From: Bacillota bacterium
Lineage (GTDB): Bacteria > Bacillota > Dethiobacteria > DTU022 > UBA8154
Assembly (NCBI GenBank): GCA_012839215.1
Contig: DUNV01000138.1
Coordinates: forward strand, 1-50,773
Reading direction: 5' to 3'
Length of the DNA: 50,773 bases
The translations under genes and the position numbers were made by a program. The notes below the pieces were generated by a model, which was not told the origin of the DNA, searched no databases, and saw only the letters and a program-made list of their open reading frames with translations. Shown in pieces: positions 20,119-29,192 of the stretch (positions are counted from its first letter, which is position 1; each line of letters begins with the position of its first letter).

Positions 20119-21858
20119 ATGTACAACGTTAGGCATAAAGCATATTCTAAAATCTTGTTGCCTACTTTTGGCGTTCTATTGCTGATCTGTTTAATGGGTG
20201 CGTGGACATGCCCGGTAGTACTAGGCGAAATGGGAAAGGCGGAAGAGCCCGGGCCAGTGTCTGAACCAGGGCCGGACCCTATGGGCCCCGTCCTGGAGAT
20301 TGTCGGGGATGGGGTGGAAAATGCCCTAAGTTTCACGCTTGCAGAGCTGGAGGCTATGCAGCAGTGTGAGCAGGTGTACAGCACTATAAATACCTGGCCC
20401 ACTAAGCGATGGTATATGGCCAGGGGTATTAAACTAAGGGATTTGCTGGAACTTGCCACGATCAAGGAAAGTGCCACACTCCTGAAATTTATCGGTAAGG
20501 ATGGCTATGGTACAAATCTCACGGTAAAGGAACTGTTGGAAAACAAACGCTACTTTTTCCCAGGTTTGAAAGAAAATCATCCTTATGATGGAAGTGTACC
20601 TGGATCCACTGAAGATGCGGTAGAAGTTGAGCCCCTTATCTCCCTTGTGAGCGCCGAGGACAGCAATGATCCGGCGGATATGGATGATAGAAATGGCCTG
20701 ATGCTGGTATTGGGGCAACGGGCAGTAACCGAACAGACTATGCTCCTGTACGTTTTTCACCTAAGGAGGATCGAGGTACTAACCAATGAGCTGGAAAAAT
20801 GGGATGCCCCCCGGGTAAACGTTCCCGATGGGGCTGTGCTTCCCCCAGGGGTTGGTCTAACATTGCAGAACAAATATTCTGATGCTGATAAAATCCATTA
20901 CACGATAGATGGCAGCGATCCAACAGTGGATAGCCCCATGTTTAACTGGAGCGCCAAACGTTGGTGGGAGCAGAGGGAGGATGTCGATAGCATCAATATC
21001 CCCCTTGAAATTATTAAGGAGATGATTAGTGATAGCTATGAGGGTGAGAGCATAGTAGTTCTTAAGTTGCGTACTATCGGGCCCGGAAGGGAAGATAGCG
21101 AAATAGCAACCTACACCTTCAGAATAGATCCCGACGCTGAGGATCCGACTGAGCTGGCTAGCGGCCCACCCACTGGCATCTTCCTCGATCAGGACAGGCT
21201 AGAACTCCAGGTGGGGGGCACTTTTCAGCTTGATGCCAATATCAAGCCATTTAACACGGGGGACAGAGGCATAATCTGGCGTTCCAGCGATACCAGTGTG
21301 GCCACGGTGGATACAAGGGGGCTAGTGACGGTTGTTGGCCAGGGCAGCGCTATGATTACTGCCGAAACTGTGGAGGGCGGCTTTACAGCTGTTTGCGTAA
21401 TCAATGGCCCTGTGGGGGGAGAAGGTGGCACCGGGGTAACGGCTGATGGGGAAAATAGCCAACCAAAGGAAGGCGATTCCCACAGGCACCAAACACCATT
21501 AGAAGAGGAATCATTTTCTCCCACAGGGTTGCCGGCAGAGCCGGATATGAAGGAATCAGTGGCTGGTTCAATATTCCATAAGGATGAGGGCTGGCTGCCG
21601 GCAAAAGAAGGAAATTGGTGCCACCTTTCAAGGCCGGAGGATTTGCCCGATGACCCTATTCGTGAGAACCCGGTTGCCGAACATTTCCAGAGCACCTCCC
21701 CCCAGCCACAAGTATTTGGGTTATTGATTGATAATGTTATACCTCTGCCCTTGCAGGAGCAACAGAAAGATTTGATCCCCTATGTTGCCACCATATTCTT
21801 GTTTCTCTTTTTTTGCGGCGTCAGTAAAGGATATGCAGAATACAACAGGGAGCATTGA
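20119..21858 (+). CDS. Exported protein with one MoCo-fold/chitobiase-C module, Big_2 domain, low-complexity linker and C-terminal TM anchor
   Basis: Signal-like N-terminus; LEIVGDGVENALSFTLAELEAM...GQRAVTEQT...DKIHYTIDGSDPTVDSPMFNWSAKRWW; C-terminal hydrophobic LIPYVATIFLFLFFCGVSKGYAEYNREH. Confidence 0.82.
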   Translation: MYNVRHKAYSKILLPTFGVLLLICLMGAWTCPVVLGEMGKAEEPGPVSEPGPDPMGPVLEIVGDGVENALSFTLAELEAMQQCEQVYSTINTWPTKRWYMARGIKLRDLLELATIKESATLLKFIGKDGYGTNLTVKELLENKRYFFPGLKENHPYDGSVPGSTEDAVEVEPLISLVSAEDSNDPADMDDRNGLMLVLGQRAVTEQTMLLYVFHLRRIEVLTNELEKWDAPRVNVPDGAVLPPGVGLTLQNKYSDADKIHYTIDGSDPTVDSPMFNWSAKRWWEQREDVDSINIPLEIIKEMISDSYEGESIVVLKLRTIGPGREDSEIATYTFRIDPDAEDPTELASGPPTGIFLDQDRLELQVGGTFQLDANIKPFNTGDRGIIWRSSDTSVATVDTRGLVTVVGQGSAMITAETVEGGFTAVCVINGPVGGEGGTGVTADGENSQPKEGDSHRHQTPLEEESFSPTGLPAEPDMKESVAGSIFHKDEGWLPAKEGNWCHLSRPEDLPDDPIRENPVAEHFQSTSPQPQVFGLLIDNVIPLPLQEQQKDLIPYVATIFLFLFFCGVSKGYAEYNREH

Positions 21859-21867
21859 AGCTGAACG

Positions 21868-22500
21868 ATGGAATATATGTTAACGTCTCTAAAAGAGGCC
21901 ATGCACGTAATCTCATCCTGTTTATTGATACCGACCGTTGTCATATTACTGCTATTTTTAGCCTGGACAGTGATCGAGTTGGGAGGTTTGGTGGTAGAAT
22001 TTTTTTATGAGCGCCGAGGGGAAAAACCCCACCTTCCTAAGCTGATCAATTTTTTTCAGGGAAAAAATGCAGAGGAGATTTCGGGGGAAATCGAACACAG
22101 CAGCCTGTTGCGCCGCCAGAAGAAGGCCCTAGGTGTATTGATCGATCACAGCAAATTGCCGCCTGCCTCCCTGCGAGCCTTGGCCCGCCGCCTGCTGGCT
22201 GGGGAGGAGATGCATTACCTCCGTATAACCAATAGGACTGATCTAGTGGTGCGACTTGGGCCCATGTTCGGGCTAATGGGTACGCTGATTCCACTTGGGC
22301 CGGGCATGATCGCACTCGGGCAGGGGAACACGAAGCTGCTGGCTGATTCCCTGCTCATTGCCTTCGATACGACGATTTCCGGGCTGGCCGTTGCCGGCGT
22401 TGCCTTTGCCATTTCCCGATTGAGAAAAAGGTGGTATGAAGACCACCTCAGCGTCCTTGAGATGCTGCTGGAGGGTTTATTGGAGGTATTCGATCGATGA
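21868..22500 (+). CDS. MotA/TolQ/ExbB-family proton channel-like protein
   Basis: VRLGPMFGLMGTLIPLGPGMIALGQGNTKLLADSLLIAFDTTISGLAVAGVAFAISRLRKRWYEDHL matches the TolQ/ExbB core; predicted TM helices. Confidence 0.9.
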   Translation: MEYMLTSLKEAMHVISSCLLIPTVVILLLFLAWTVIELGGLVVEFFYERRGEKPHLPKLINFFQGKNAEEISGEIEHSSLLRRQKKALGVLIDHSKLPPASLRALARRLLAGEEMHYLRITNRTDLVVRLGPMFGLMGTLIPLGPGMIALGQGNTKLLADSLLIAFDTTISGLAVAGVAFAISRLRKRWYEDHLSVLEMLLEGLLEVFDR

Positions 22501-22829
22501 ACGGGGGGCTGAGGGAAAAAGGGGGCAGGACATCGAGATTATGGGGTGATGTGGATCCCCTTGAAGGTACAACAAATATCGTAGATGCCATGCTGGTATT
22601 TGCCTGCGGGTTGATGCTTGCCCTGGCTGTTTATTGGAATATTGATCTAGGCCCTATAGGCGAGCGAATTGATTTGATCCGAGGACAAGAAATAACGGAT
22701 ACCCCTCTGTTGCGGGAGGGTTTGGTCGAAACGGAAGGCACAGGGGAACTTTATGAAAGGCTAGGTACAGTCTACAAGGATCCACGGACGGGGCAGTTGT
22801 TTATGTTGACAGAGGATGGTGGGAAATAA
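22497..22829 (+). CDS. DUF2149-family membrane protein (ExbD-like topology)
   Basis: WGDVDPLEGTTNIVDAMLVFACGLMLALAVYW: single TM with N-terminal-side Asp, overlaps the ExbB-like gene. Confidence 0.8.
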   Translation: MNGGLREKGGRTSRLWGDVDPLEGTTNIVDAMLVFACGLMLALAVYWNIDLGPIGERIDLIRGQEITDTPLLREGLVETEGTGELYERLGTVYKDPRTGQLFMLTEDGGK

Positions 22830-24264
22830 TGCCTACTATTCTACTGCCCTACTGCCCTATTATCAAACAAAATTATTATCGGGAGCCTATAAGCGGGGGG
22901 TGTATTGCTTGCCTGGCGGTAAAAAAAGTAAAAAACCATCTGCAATATTATTAGCTACATTGTTGTTCTTTTTGATTTTTGGCACCCTTGTTCCTGCAGT
23001 GCCCCTGGCTGCTGGAACAGATATGCTGGAAATACTCGGGGATGGGGTGCAGAATCCAATAACGCTGACCCGGGAACAGCTTGAGGGTATGGAGCAGCAT
23101 CAGGAGGTGTACAGTTCGATCAATACATGGCCTACCAAGAAGTGGTATGCGGGCGAGGGCGTCAGGCTCTGGGACTTGCTTCAACATGCCGGAATAAAAA
23201 AGGAAGCCAAATTGATCAAGTTTACCTCCGCTGATAGCTACACGGTGACACTTACAGTGAAGGAATTATTCCAGGACAAGCGTTATCGTTTCCCACATTT
23301 CATGGAAAACGCTGATGCTGATGGGCATCTTCCGGGTCTTGCTACGGGGGCTGTCCCGGTTGAACCGATTATTGCCCTGCTTAGCGTAGAAGGCAGCGAT
23401 GATCCCGGGTATATGAACAAGTTAAACACCTTGCTCTTGATGCTGGGGCAACGGGCAGTTACCGAACAGGTGGGAAACTTGTTTGTCAAGTATCTATGTA
23501 AAATCGAGGTGTCTACTGCTGAACCGGAAAAATGGGACGAGCCTCAGGCAAATCCCGGAAGTGGTTCTGTGCCCAAGGGAACGATGGTGACACTAAGCAA
23601 TCTTCACTGCGATGATGATAAAATTTACTATACTTTGGACGGCAGCGTTCCCGACATGAACAGTTCCATGTACAATTGGATTGCCAGCCGCTGGTGGCCT
23701 TCACGGGCGGATATTCTGGGGAAAATTAATCGGCCTATTGGCCCTATCAACGGGGATACCATCATCAAGGCAATAACCATTGGCCCCGGCAAAAAGGACA
23801 GCAATGTTGTTACCTTTAGCTATCATGCCGCTGCAAAGCCGGGGGAAAGCCAGAAACCGGCAGGTGATGGTGAATTGCCCACGCAACCGATAATGAAAGT
23901 TATTAAGCTGATCATTGATCGGAAGGAGGCCAGCGTAAATGGCGAACCCTATGAACTTGAAGCTGCACCCTATCTTAACCAGGAGGTTGGCCGCGTGCTG
24001 GTGCCGTTGAGATTTGTCAGCGAGACTTTGGGTGCTACTGTGGAGTGGAACCCGGAAACCCAACAGATTACCATCGCCGGCGAAGGGAGGGAGGTTATAT
24101 TAACTTTGGGTTCCAGGGAAGCATCAGTTAACGGATTGGCCGTGGCCCTGGATTGTATACCAAGATTGCGGGTTGGCCGTACTCTTGTTCCACTACGGTT
24201 TGTTAGTGAAAACATGGGGGCAAAAGTGGACTATCGGGATGGAATGATCATCATTGCCAAATGA
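22816..24264 (+). CDS. Exported protein: MoCo-fold/chitobiase-C module + copper amine oxidase N-terminal-like stalk repeats
   Basis: Signal peptide; module at about 23026-23826; C-terminal repeats KEASVNGEPYELEAAPYLNQEVGRVLVPLRFVSETLGATVEW and REASVNGLAVALDCIPRLRVGRTLVPLRFVSENMGAKVDY. Confidence 0.85.
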   Translation: MVGNNAYYSTALLPYYQTKLLSGAYKRGVYCLPGGKKSKKPSAILLATLLFFLIFGTLVPAVPLAAGTDMLEILGDGVQNPITLTREQLEGMEQHQEVYSSINTWPTKKWYAGEGVRLWDLLQHAGIKKEAKLIKFTSADSYTVTLTVKELFQDKRYRFPHFMENADADGHLPGLATGAVPVEPIIALLSVEGSDDPGYMNKLNTLLLMLGQRAVTEQVGNLFVKYLCKIEVSTAEPEKWDEPQANPGSGSVPKGTMVTLSNLHCDDDKIYYTLDGSVPDMNSSMYNWIASRWWPSRADILGKINRPIGPINGDTIIKAITIGPGKKDSNVVTFSYHAAAKPGESQKPAGDGELPTQPIMKVIKLIIDRKEASVNGEPYELEAAPYLNQEVGRVLVPLRFVSETLGATVEWNPETQQITIAGEGREVILTLGSREASVNGLAVALDCIPRLRVGRTLVPLRFVSENMGAKVDYRDGMIIIAK

Positions 24265-24484
24265 TGGAGGCTTGCGGAGTAAGCTGTAAATTGCATTATG
24301 TGAGTTCCCAGTAGCCTTCCACCGACTGTAAAGGGGGTGGGACCTTGGTACTAGGCTTTCCGGATACGGTGTGGCATCCTGTTCCGGTGTGGCTGGCTTA
24401 CAGTAAACTCTGTTTTTGGCATAGACCCGTTATGTTCCTTGAAACAGTCCGCGAACACTTGTTACCAATTTAACGAAAAGGGGA

Positions 24485-27400
24485 GTGTTTTTGATCATGT
24501 TTTTTCCGCAAGATGTTAGGAAAAAATCGCTGGAGCAAAGAGAAAGATCGCTGCTGGCTATCATGTTGGCGGTGCTTTGTGCCATGTTTGTCTTCATGGC
24601 AGTTGTACCACAATCGGTTATTGCCGAAACCCAAATTGTAGATGTTCTTTATGATGGTACGATGGTACTGGCCCCTAGTGAGACTTTTGAGGTGACTGCC
24701 TACAATTCAGGGAAAACATACATTGTGGGCAAGAATACGCCGCTGGGGGCATTGCAGGCGGCCGCTGATGCCAATGGCTTCACCTATGCAGTCACCGATA
24801 AAAATTATGATAAGTCAGGAGCATTGCTTCTAGATGATGTGGGAAGCTACAGCTATAAACCTGGTTCCTGGTATGCCTGTGTCAATGATATTCTCAAGGA
24901 TGGATTCAACAATTCTGAAGGAGCCCTCAACCTGATCGAATTAATGGATGGCGATCGGGTCGAATTCTATTATTCTACCGTCAAAGGCGATCTCAATGCA
25001 ATGAAGGCCGCAGCAACGGCGGCGGTGAAGGTCAAGGTAGCAACTGGAGAAAGCGGGGGTGATCCTGGCAATACTGTAGCACTGGAAATTGCCGGGGATG
25101 GTATAAACAATCCCCTAAAGTTGACGAAAGCCGATCTTGAGGAAATGAAATTATCCCGCTATTTGTATAGCACAATTAATACCTGGCCGACAAAGAGTTG
25201 GTATGTGGCCGAAGGGGTAAAACTAAGTGAGCTGCTTGCAAAGGCGGGGATAAAGGATGAAGCCAAGCTTCTAAAGTTTACAAGCAAAGATGGTTTCAAA
25301 GCAAACTTTACTGTTCAGGAACTTTTGAAAGAAGAGCGCTACCTCTTCCCGCGTTTCAGGGAAAATGAGGAGTATTCAGGGCATATTCCTGGTTCCCCGG
25401 ATGGGGCGGAAAAGGTGGAGGCCATTCTGGCATTTAGAAGTTTCGATAGCGATGATTTTGCCGATATGGGCGATAAAAATGCATTGCATTTAACTTTTGG
25501 GCAGCGGGCACAGACTGAACAGACGAATGCAGTGTTTGCCAAATACGTTACCAAGGTAGAAGTACTTACAAGCGATCCTGGTCAGTGGGATGCCCCAAAG
25601 GCCACACCGGCACCCGGGGAAGTCGTTGCCGGTACCCTTGTGGAGCTGAGTTCTTCCTTTAATGATACAGATAAAGTGCATTATACCCTTGATGGCAGTG
25701 AACCTACGGTGAATAGCCCTATGTATAATTGGGTTGCCAGCCGCTGGTCAAATCGATCGGATTACAAAGAGATTAATTGTCCGATTGATATCAAAAAGGA
25801 TACCACGATCAAGGCCGTTGTAATCGGCCCTGGCAAAAGAAACAGTGATGTTGTGGAATTTAAGTATACGGTTGCCGAGGGTTCAGCAGTGTTTGGTATA
25901 AGCGGCGATGTTTCGGCCGATTATTCACTTGGAAGATTGCAGGCCTTAGGGAAAACAACAGGGGAATATAGGTATACTAGTGGGGAAAAGTTAATCACCG
26001 AACAATGTACAGGCGTTTTGTTAGCTGATGTGCTGGCCAGTGAGGGCATCACCGATCCAGCAGCAAAAGTTACTATACTGACGACCGATGGATACCTGCA
26101 TGACAGCTATGAAGTAACCTTGAAAGCGGTTAGGGATGGCAACTATCTTGTAACGTATCAGGTTAACAATGAATCATTTGAAGATATAAGCAAGGATGGC
26201 AAGACTACTTCCCAAATCAGAATCTATCGCAATCATGATGATGGATCCGGTTGGTTGAATCGGCTGACTATGATTTCAGGTGTTAGTGTTGCCGGTTCAG
26301 CTGTTTCCCCAGGGGACTGGACGCTTCAGCTAGTAGGTGCAAGGAATGAGGCTGTTACCAAGGATTATTTCGAACAAGGCTTGGCCTGCCGCCCTACCCA
26401 TAGGGTTACATGGACTGATGAAGACGGCAATGAATGGGGCGGGGTGCCACTCTGGTTACTGGTGGGTATGGTCGATGATGATCCTGATCCAAATCCCACT
26501 CACTATACCTTTAGTGATGATCTTGCTGCCCAAGGTTATAGTATTAAAATAATTGCCGGTGATGGTTGGGATACATCTTTGGAGAGTGCCGATATTGCAC
26601 ACAGTGATGGTTATATTGTGGCAAACACATTAAATGGCAAGCCCCTTCCGGAAAAAACCCCGGGAGGCAAGGATTGCTGGCCACTACATTTGAAGGGCGA
26701 AAAAATTCATAGTGGTCAACAGGTCGGCAACATTGAACGTATTGAACTAATTGGTTTGCCCAAAAAACCTGAAGGATGGACCCTGGAAATGATTGGTGAG
26801 GTGGGTGATATTATTACCCAGGATGAATTTGAGGAAGGGTTAGCCTGTGTATCTAGCCATAAGGCGCAATGGACCGATAATGAAGACAATGTCTGGTCAG
26901 GTGTGCCCCTCTGGGTGCTTCTTGGTGCGATAGATGATGCTGAGACTAAGAGCCATTGGACCTTTAATGATAATGTTGCTGAAACAGGCTACACGGTAAA
27001 AGTGACTGCCAAGGACGGTTTTTCCAAGACTTTTAACAGCGTTGATGTTGCTCGCAACAACAACTTTATTATAGCTAGTAAGATCAACGGTGCACCGTTG
27101 GCTGATAAAAAATCAAAGCCACTACGCCTTGTGGGTGCCGGTGTGGCCAAAGGGGATAGTTCCCTTAGCGGTAGTGCTGTGGGCAATATCGTCAGGATTG
27201 AAATACCCGAGCTGCAGACACCACCCGCCGGGAAGGGCAGTTGGAACTTGATCCTCAAAGGTAGGATCAGCGACGTTCTTTCGCAGGCCGAATTTGAGGA
27301 GGCCTTGTCCTGTCATAAAAAAGAATGGACTGATGGTGAAGGAAAAGTCTGGTCAGGTGTACCCCTGCGGCTTTTGGCCGGTTGGGTTGATGATCGCCAG

Positions 27401-29062
27401 CCGCATAAATATGATCACGATCAGGCTTTGGCTGGTTATAAGATCTTTGTTAAAGCCGCTGATGGTTATAGCAAGGATCTTGACAGTAAGGATATAGCAA
27501 TGGCTAATGATAGTGACTATATTATTGCTGATAAGTGTGATGGCCAGCCGCTCACAGGCAACTCATGGCCGCTGCGCCTTGTGGGCGCCGGCGTAGCCAA
27601 AGCTGATGGTTCTCTCGGGGGGACGAGTGTTGGAAACCTTGCAGAGATTGAGCTTAAGGATTTTGGTGTTCTCCCATCCCTGCCAGGGGTTCGGATCGTC
27701 AAGTATGCCGAGGACAATAAAACCATCCTCAGTGAAAAAACGGTTGATTATAAATGGATGGAGGAAAATCTTCCAGTAATTGGCGATGGGAAGACAATAT
27801 ATAGATACGAAGGTATTACTAATAACCCTGATAATATCTGGGGTAAAGACGAAACCTATCCGGGTGGTTTCAAAATTGAAGATGCGGTGATGGGGACCCG
27901 TGTCAGGGATCTTTGTGATCTAGTTGGTGGCATGGGCGCCGGTACAGAAATAGTATTTGTTGCTAAGGATGGCTGGGAGAACAGGTTTCCCTACTCATCT
28001 ATATATACCGATCCCATAGTGCAGGCGCATCAGGGCGATGCGGTGCTGGCCTGGTTTGCAAACGGTAACTATGTACCAGAATATCGGGATGGCATGCGGC
28101 TGTTTTTTATGCCTGAAGATTGTGTTTACAGCCAATGGGATATGCACGAGTCCCTTCCGGAAAAGTATTGGCATTTCAAGGAAAGTGACGGAATTCAGTA
28201 TCCATCATGTGCTGGTCTGTCGCCAAAATATGTAACTGAAATTAGGGTTTACTCCTTACCCCAGGGCGATTGGGTGTTGGAACTTGATGGAAAGGCCATT
28301 GGTGGGCTGGAATATGATGTCAGCAAAACTTATTTTGAACAGGGGCTGGCCTGTACATTCGGGGCTGAACACAAGGCAAGTTATACAGATTCCCAAGGGC
28401 GCGTCTGGGAAGGAATGCCCCTGTGGTTTTTAGCCGGGTTTGTTGACGATGAGGATTTACACTCCAGGGAATCATTTGATGAGGAAAAGGCAAGGGCTGG
28501 ATATCAGGTGGTAATCACAGCAGCTGATGGCCATACAGTAACCATCGATAGTAAGAATATCATCCGCAACAGTGACTATATTATTGCCAATACGCTTGAC
28601 GGCACGGTTATCCCCGACGATCACAGTGACTGGCCGCTGCGCCTTGTAGGAAATGCTGTCACTGGAAAACAATCAATTTCACGGATTGTCCGCATTGAGT
28701 TGGTAGGATCGGGAGAAAGACCGGTTTATGACGTTACCCCGAAAACCGATATCGCCTATACTATCGGAAAAACTGCTGATGGCATTAGCACCATGACAGT
28801 GAAGAGCGGCGTTAGTGGCATGAAATATTTTGCTGCCAATGTAACACCGGTGGTTGCCCATGCCGGGCCGGAAACTGCCGTTTTTACCCATTTAAGAAAT
28901 GGTGTTCAGCTGGCGATTAGTGCTGTCAAAGCAGATTTTGATCAGGCAGGCGTTGACTTGGCCCAGGCTGGTTTTAATGTGCAACCCGGTGATGTGATCA
29001 AGGTTTACCTGGTCGACGACTTAAATAACCTGCCTGATCATAGCCCAATAGTTCTACAGTAA
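24485..29062 (+). CDS. Giant exported multidomain protein: DUF4430, MoCo-fold/chitobiase-C module, several further MoCo-fold-like repeats, C-terminal shared domain
   Basis: Signal peptide; DUF4430-like DVLYDGTMVL...GSWYACVNDI...GDRVEFYYS; module from about 25082; repeats at about 26315-26755, 26774-27210, 27236-27654, 27685-28257, 28265-28707 with GLAC/ALSC...W.GVPLW.L.G.VDD; C-terminal domain 28721-29059. Confidence 0.85.
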   Translation: MFLIMFFPQDVRKKSLEQRERSLLAIMLAVLCAMFVFMAVVPQSVIAETQIVDVLYDGTMVLAPSETFEVTAYNSGKTYIVGKNTPLGALQAAADANGFTYAVTDKNYDKSGALLLDDVGSYSYKPGSWYACVNDILKDGFNNSEGALNLIELMDGDRVEFYYSTVKGDLNAMKAAATAAVKVKVATGESGGDPGNTVALEIAGDGINNPLKLTKADLEEMKLSRYLYSTINTWPTKSWYVAEGVKLSELLAKAGIKDEAKLLKFTSKDGFKANFTVQELLKEERYLFPRFRENEEYSGHIPGSPDGAEKVEAILAFRSFDSDDFADMGDKNALHLTFGQRAQTEQTNAVFAKYVTKVEVLTSDPGQWDAPKATPAPGEVVAGTLVELSSSFNDTDKVHYTLDGSEPTVNSPMYNWVASRWSNRSDYKEINCPIDIKKDTTIKAVVIGPGKRNSDVVEFKYTVAEGSAVFGISGDVSADYSLGRLQALGKTTGEYRYTSGEKLITEQCTGVLLADVLASEGITDPAAKVTILTTDGYLHDSYEVTLKAVRDGNYLVTYQVNNESFEDISKDGKTTSQIRIYRNHDDGSGWLNRLTMISGVSVAGSAVSPGDWTLQLVGARNEAVTKDYFEQGLACRPTHRVTWTDEDGNEWGGVPLWLLVGMVDDDPDPNPTHYTFSDDLAAQGYSIKIIAGDGWDTSLESADIAHSDGYIVANTLNGKPLPEKTPGGKDCWPLHLKGEKIHSGQQVGNIERIELIGLPKKPEGWTLEMIGEVGDIITQDEFEEGLACVSSHKAQWTDNEDNVWSGVPLWVLLGAIDDAETKSHWTFNDNVAETGYTVKVTAKDGFSKTFNSVDVARNNNFIIASKINGAPLADKKSKPLRLVGAGVAKGDSSLSGSAVGNIVRIEIPELQTPPAGKGSWNLILKGRISDVLSQAEFEEALSCHKKEWTDGEGKVWSGVPLRLLAGWVDDRQPHKYDHDQALAGYKIFVKAADGYSKDLDSKDIAMANDSDYIIADKCDGQPLTGNSWPLRLVGAGVAKADGSLGGTSVGNLAEIELKDFGVLPSLPGVRIVKYAEDNKTILSEKTVDYKWMEENLPVIGDGKTIYRYEGITNNPDNIWGKDETYPGGFKIEDAVMGTRVRDLCDLVGGMGAGTEIVFVAKDGWENRFPYSSIYTDPIVQAHQGDAVLAWFANGNYVPEYRDGMRLFFMPEDCVYSQWDMHESLPEKYWHFKESDGIQYPSCAGLSPKYVTEIRVYSLPQGDWVLELDGKAIGGLEYDVSKTYFEQGLACTFGAEHKASYTDSQGRVWEGMPLWFLAGFVDDEDLHSRESFDEEKARAGYQVVITAADGHTVTIDSKNIIRNSDYIIANTLDGTVIPDDHSDWPLRLVGNAVTGKQSISRIVRIELVGSGERPVYDVTPKTDIAYTIGKTADGISTMTVKSGVSGMKYFAANVTPVVAHAGPETAVFTHLRNGVQLAISAVKADFDQAGVDLAQAGFNVQPGDVIKVYLVDDLNNLPDHSPIVLQ

Positions 29063-29192
29063 AGCATTAATGGGCAAGATTGTTAATGGAGGAAAAGGGG
29101 TGGGGAAAAAAGGATCTTTCTCCTCCCCTTTCACCCTTCATAAATTTAAGTTGCGTATAAAAGCCAGAGGGGAAAGCCGGGGAGCACTGCTA

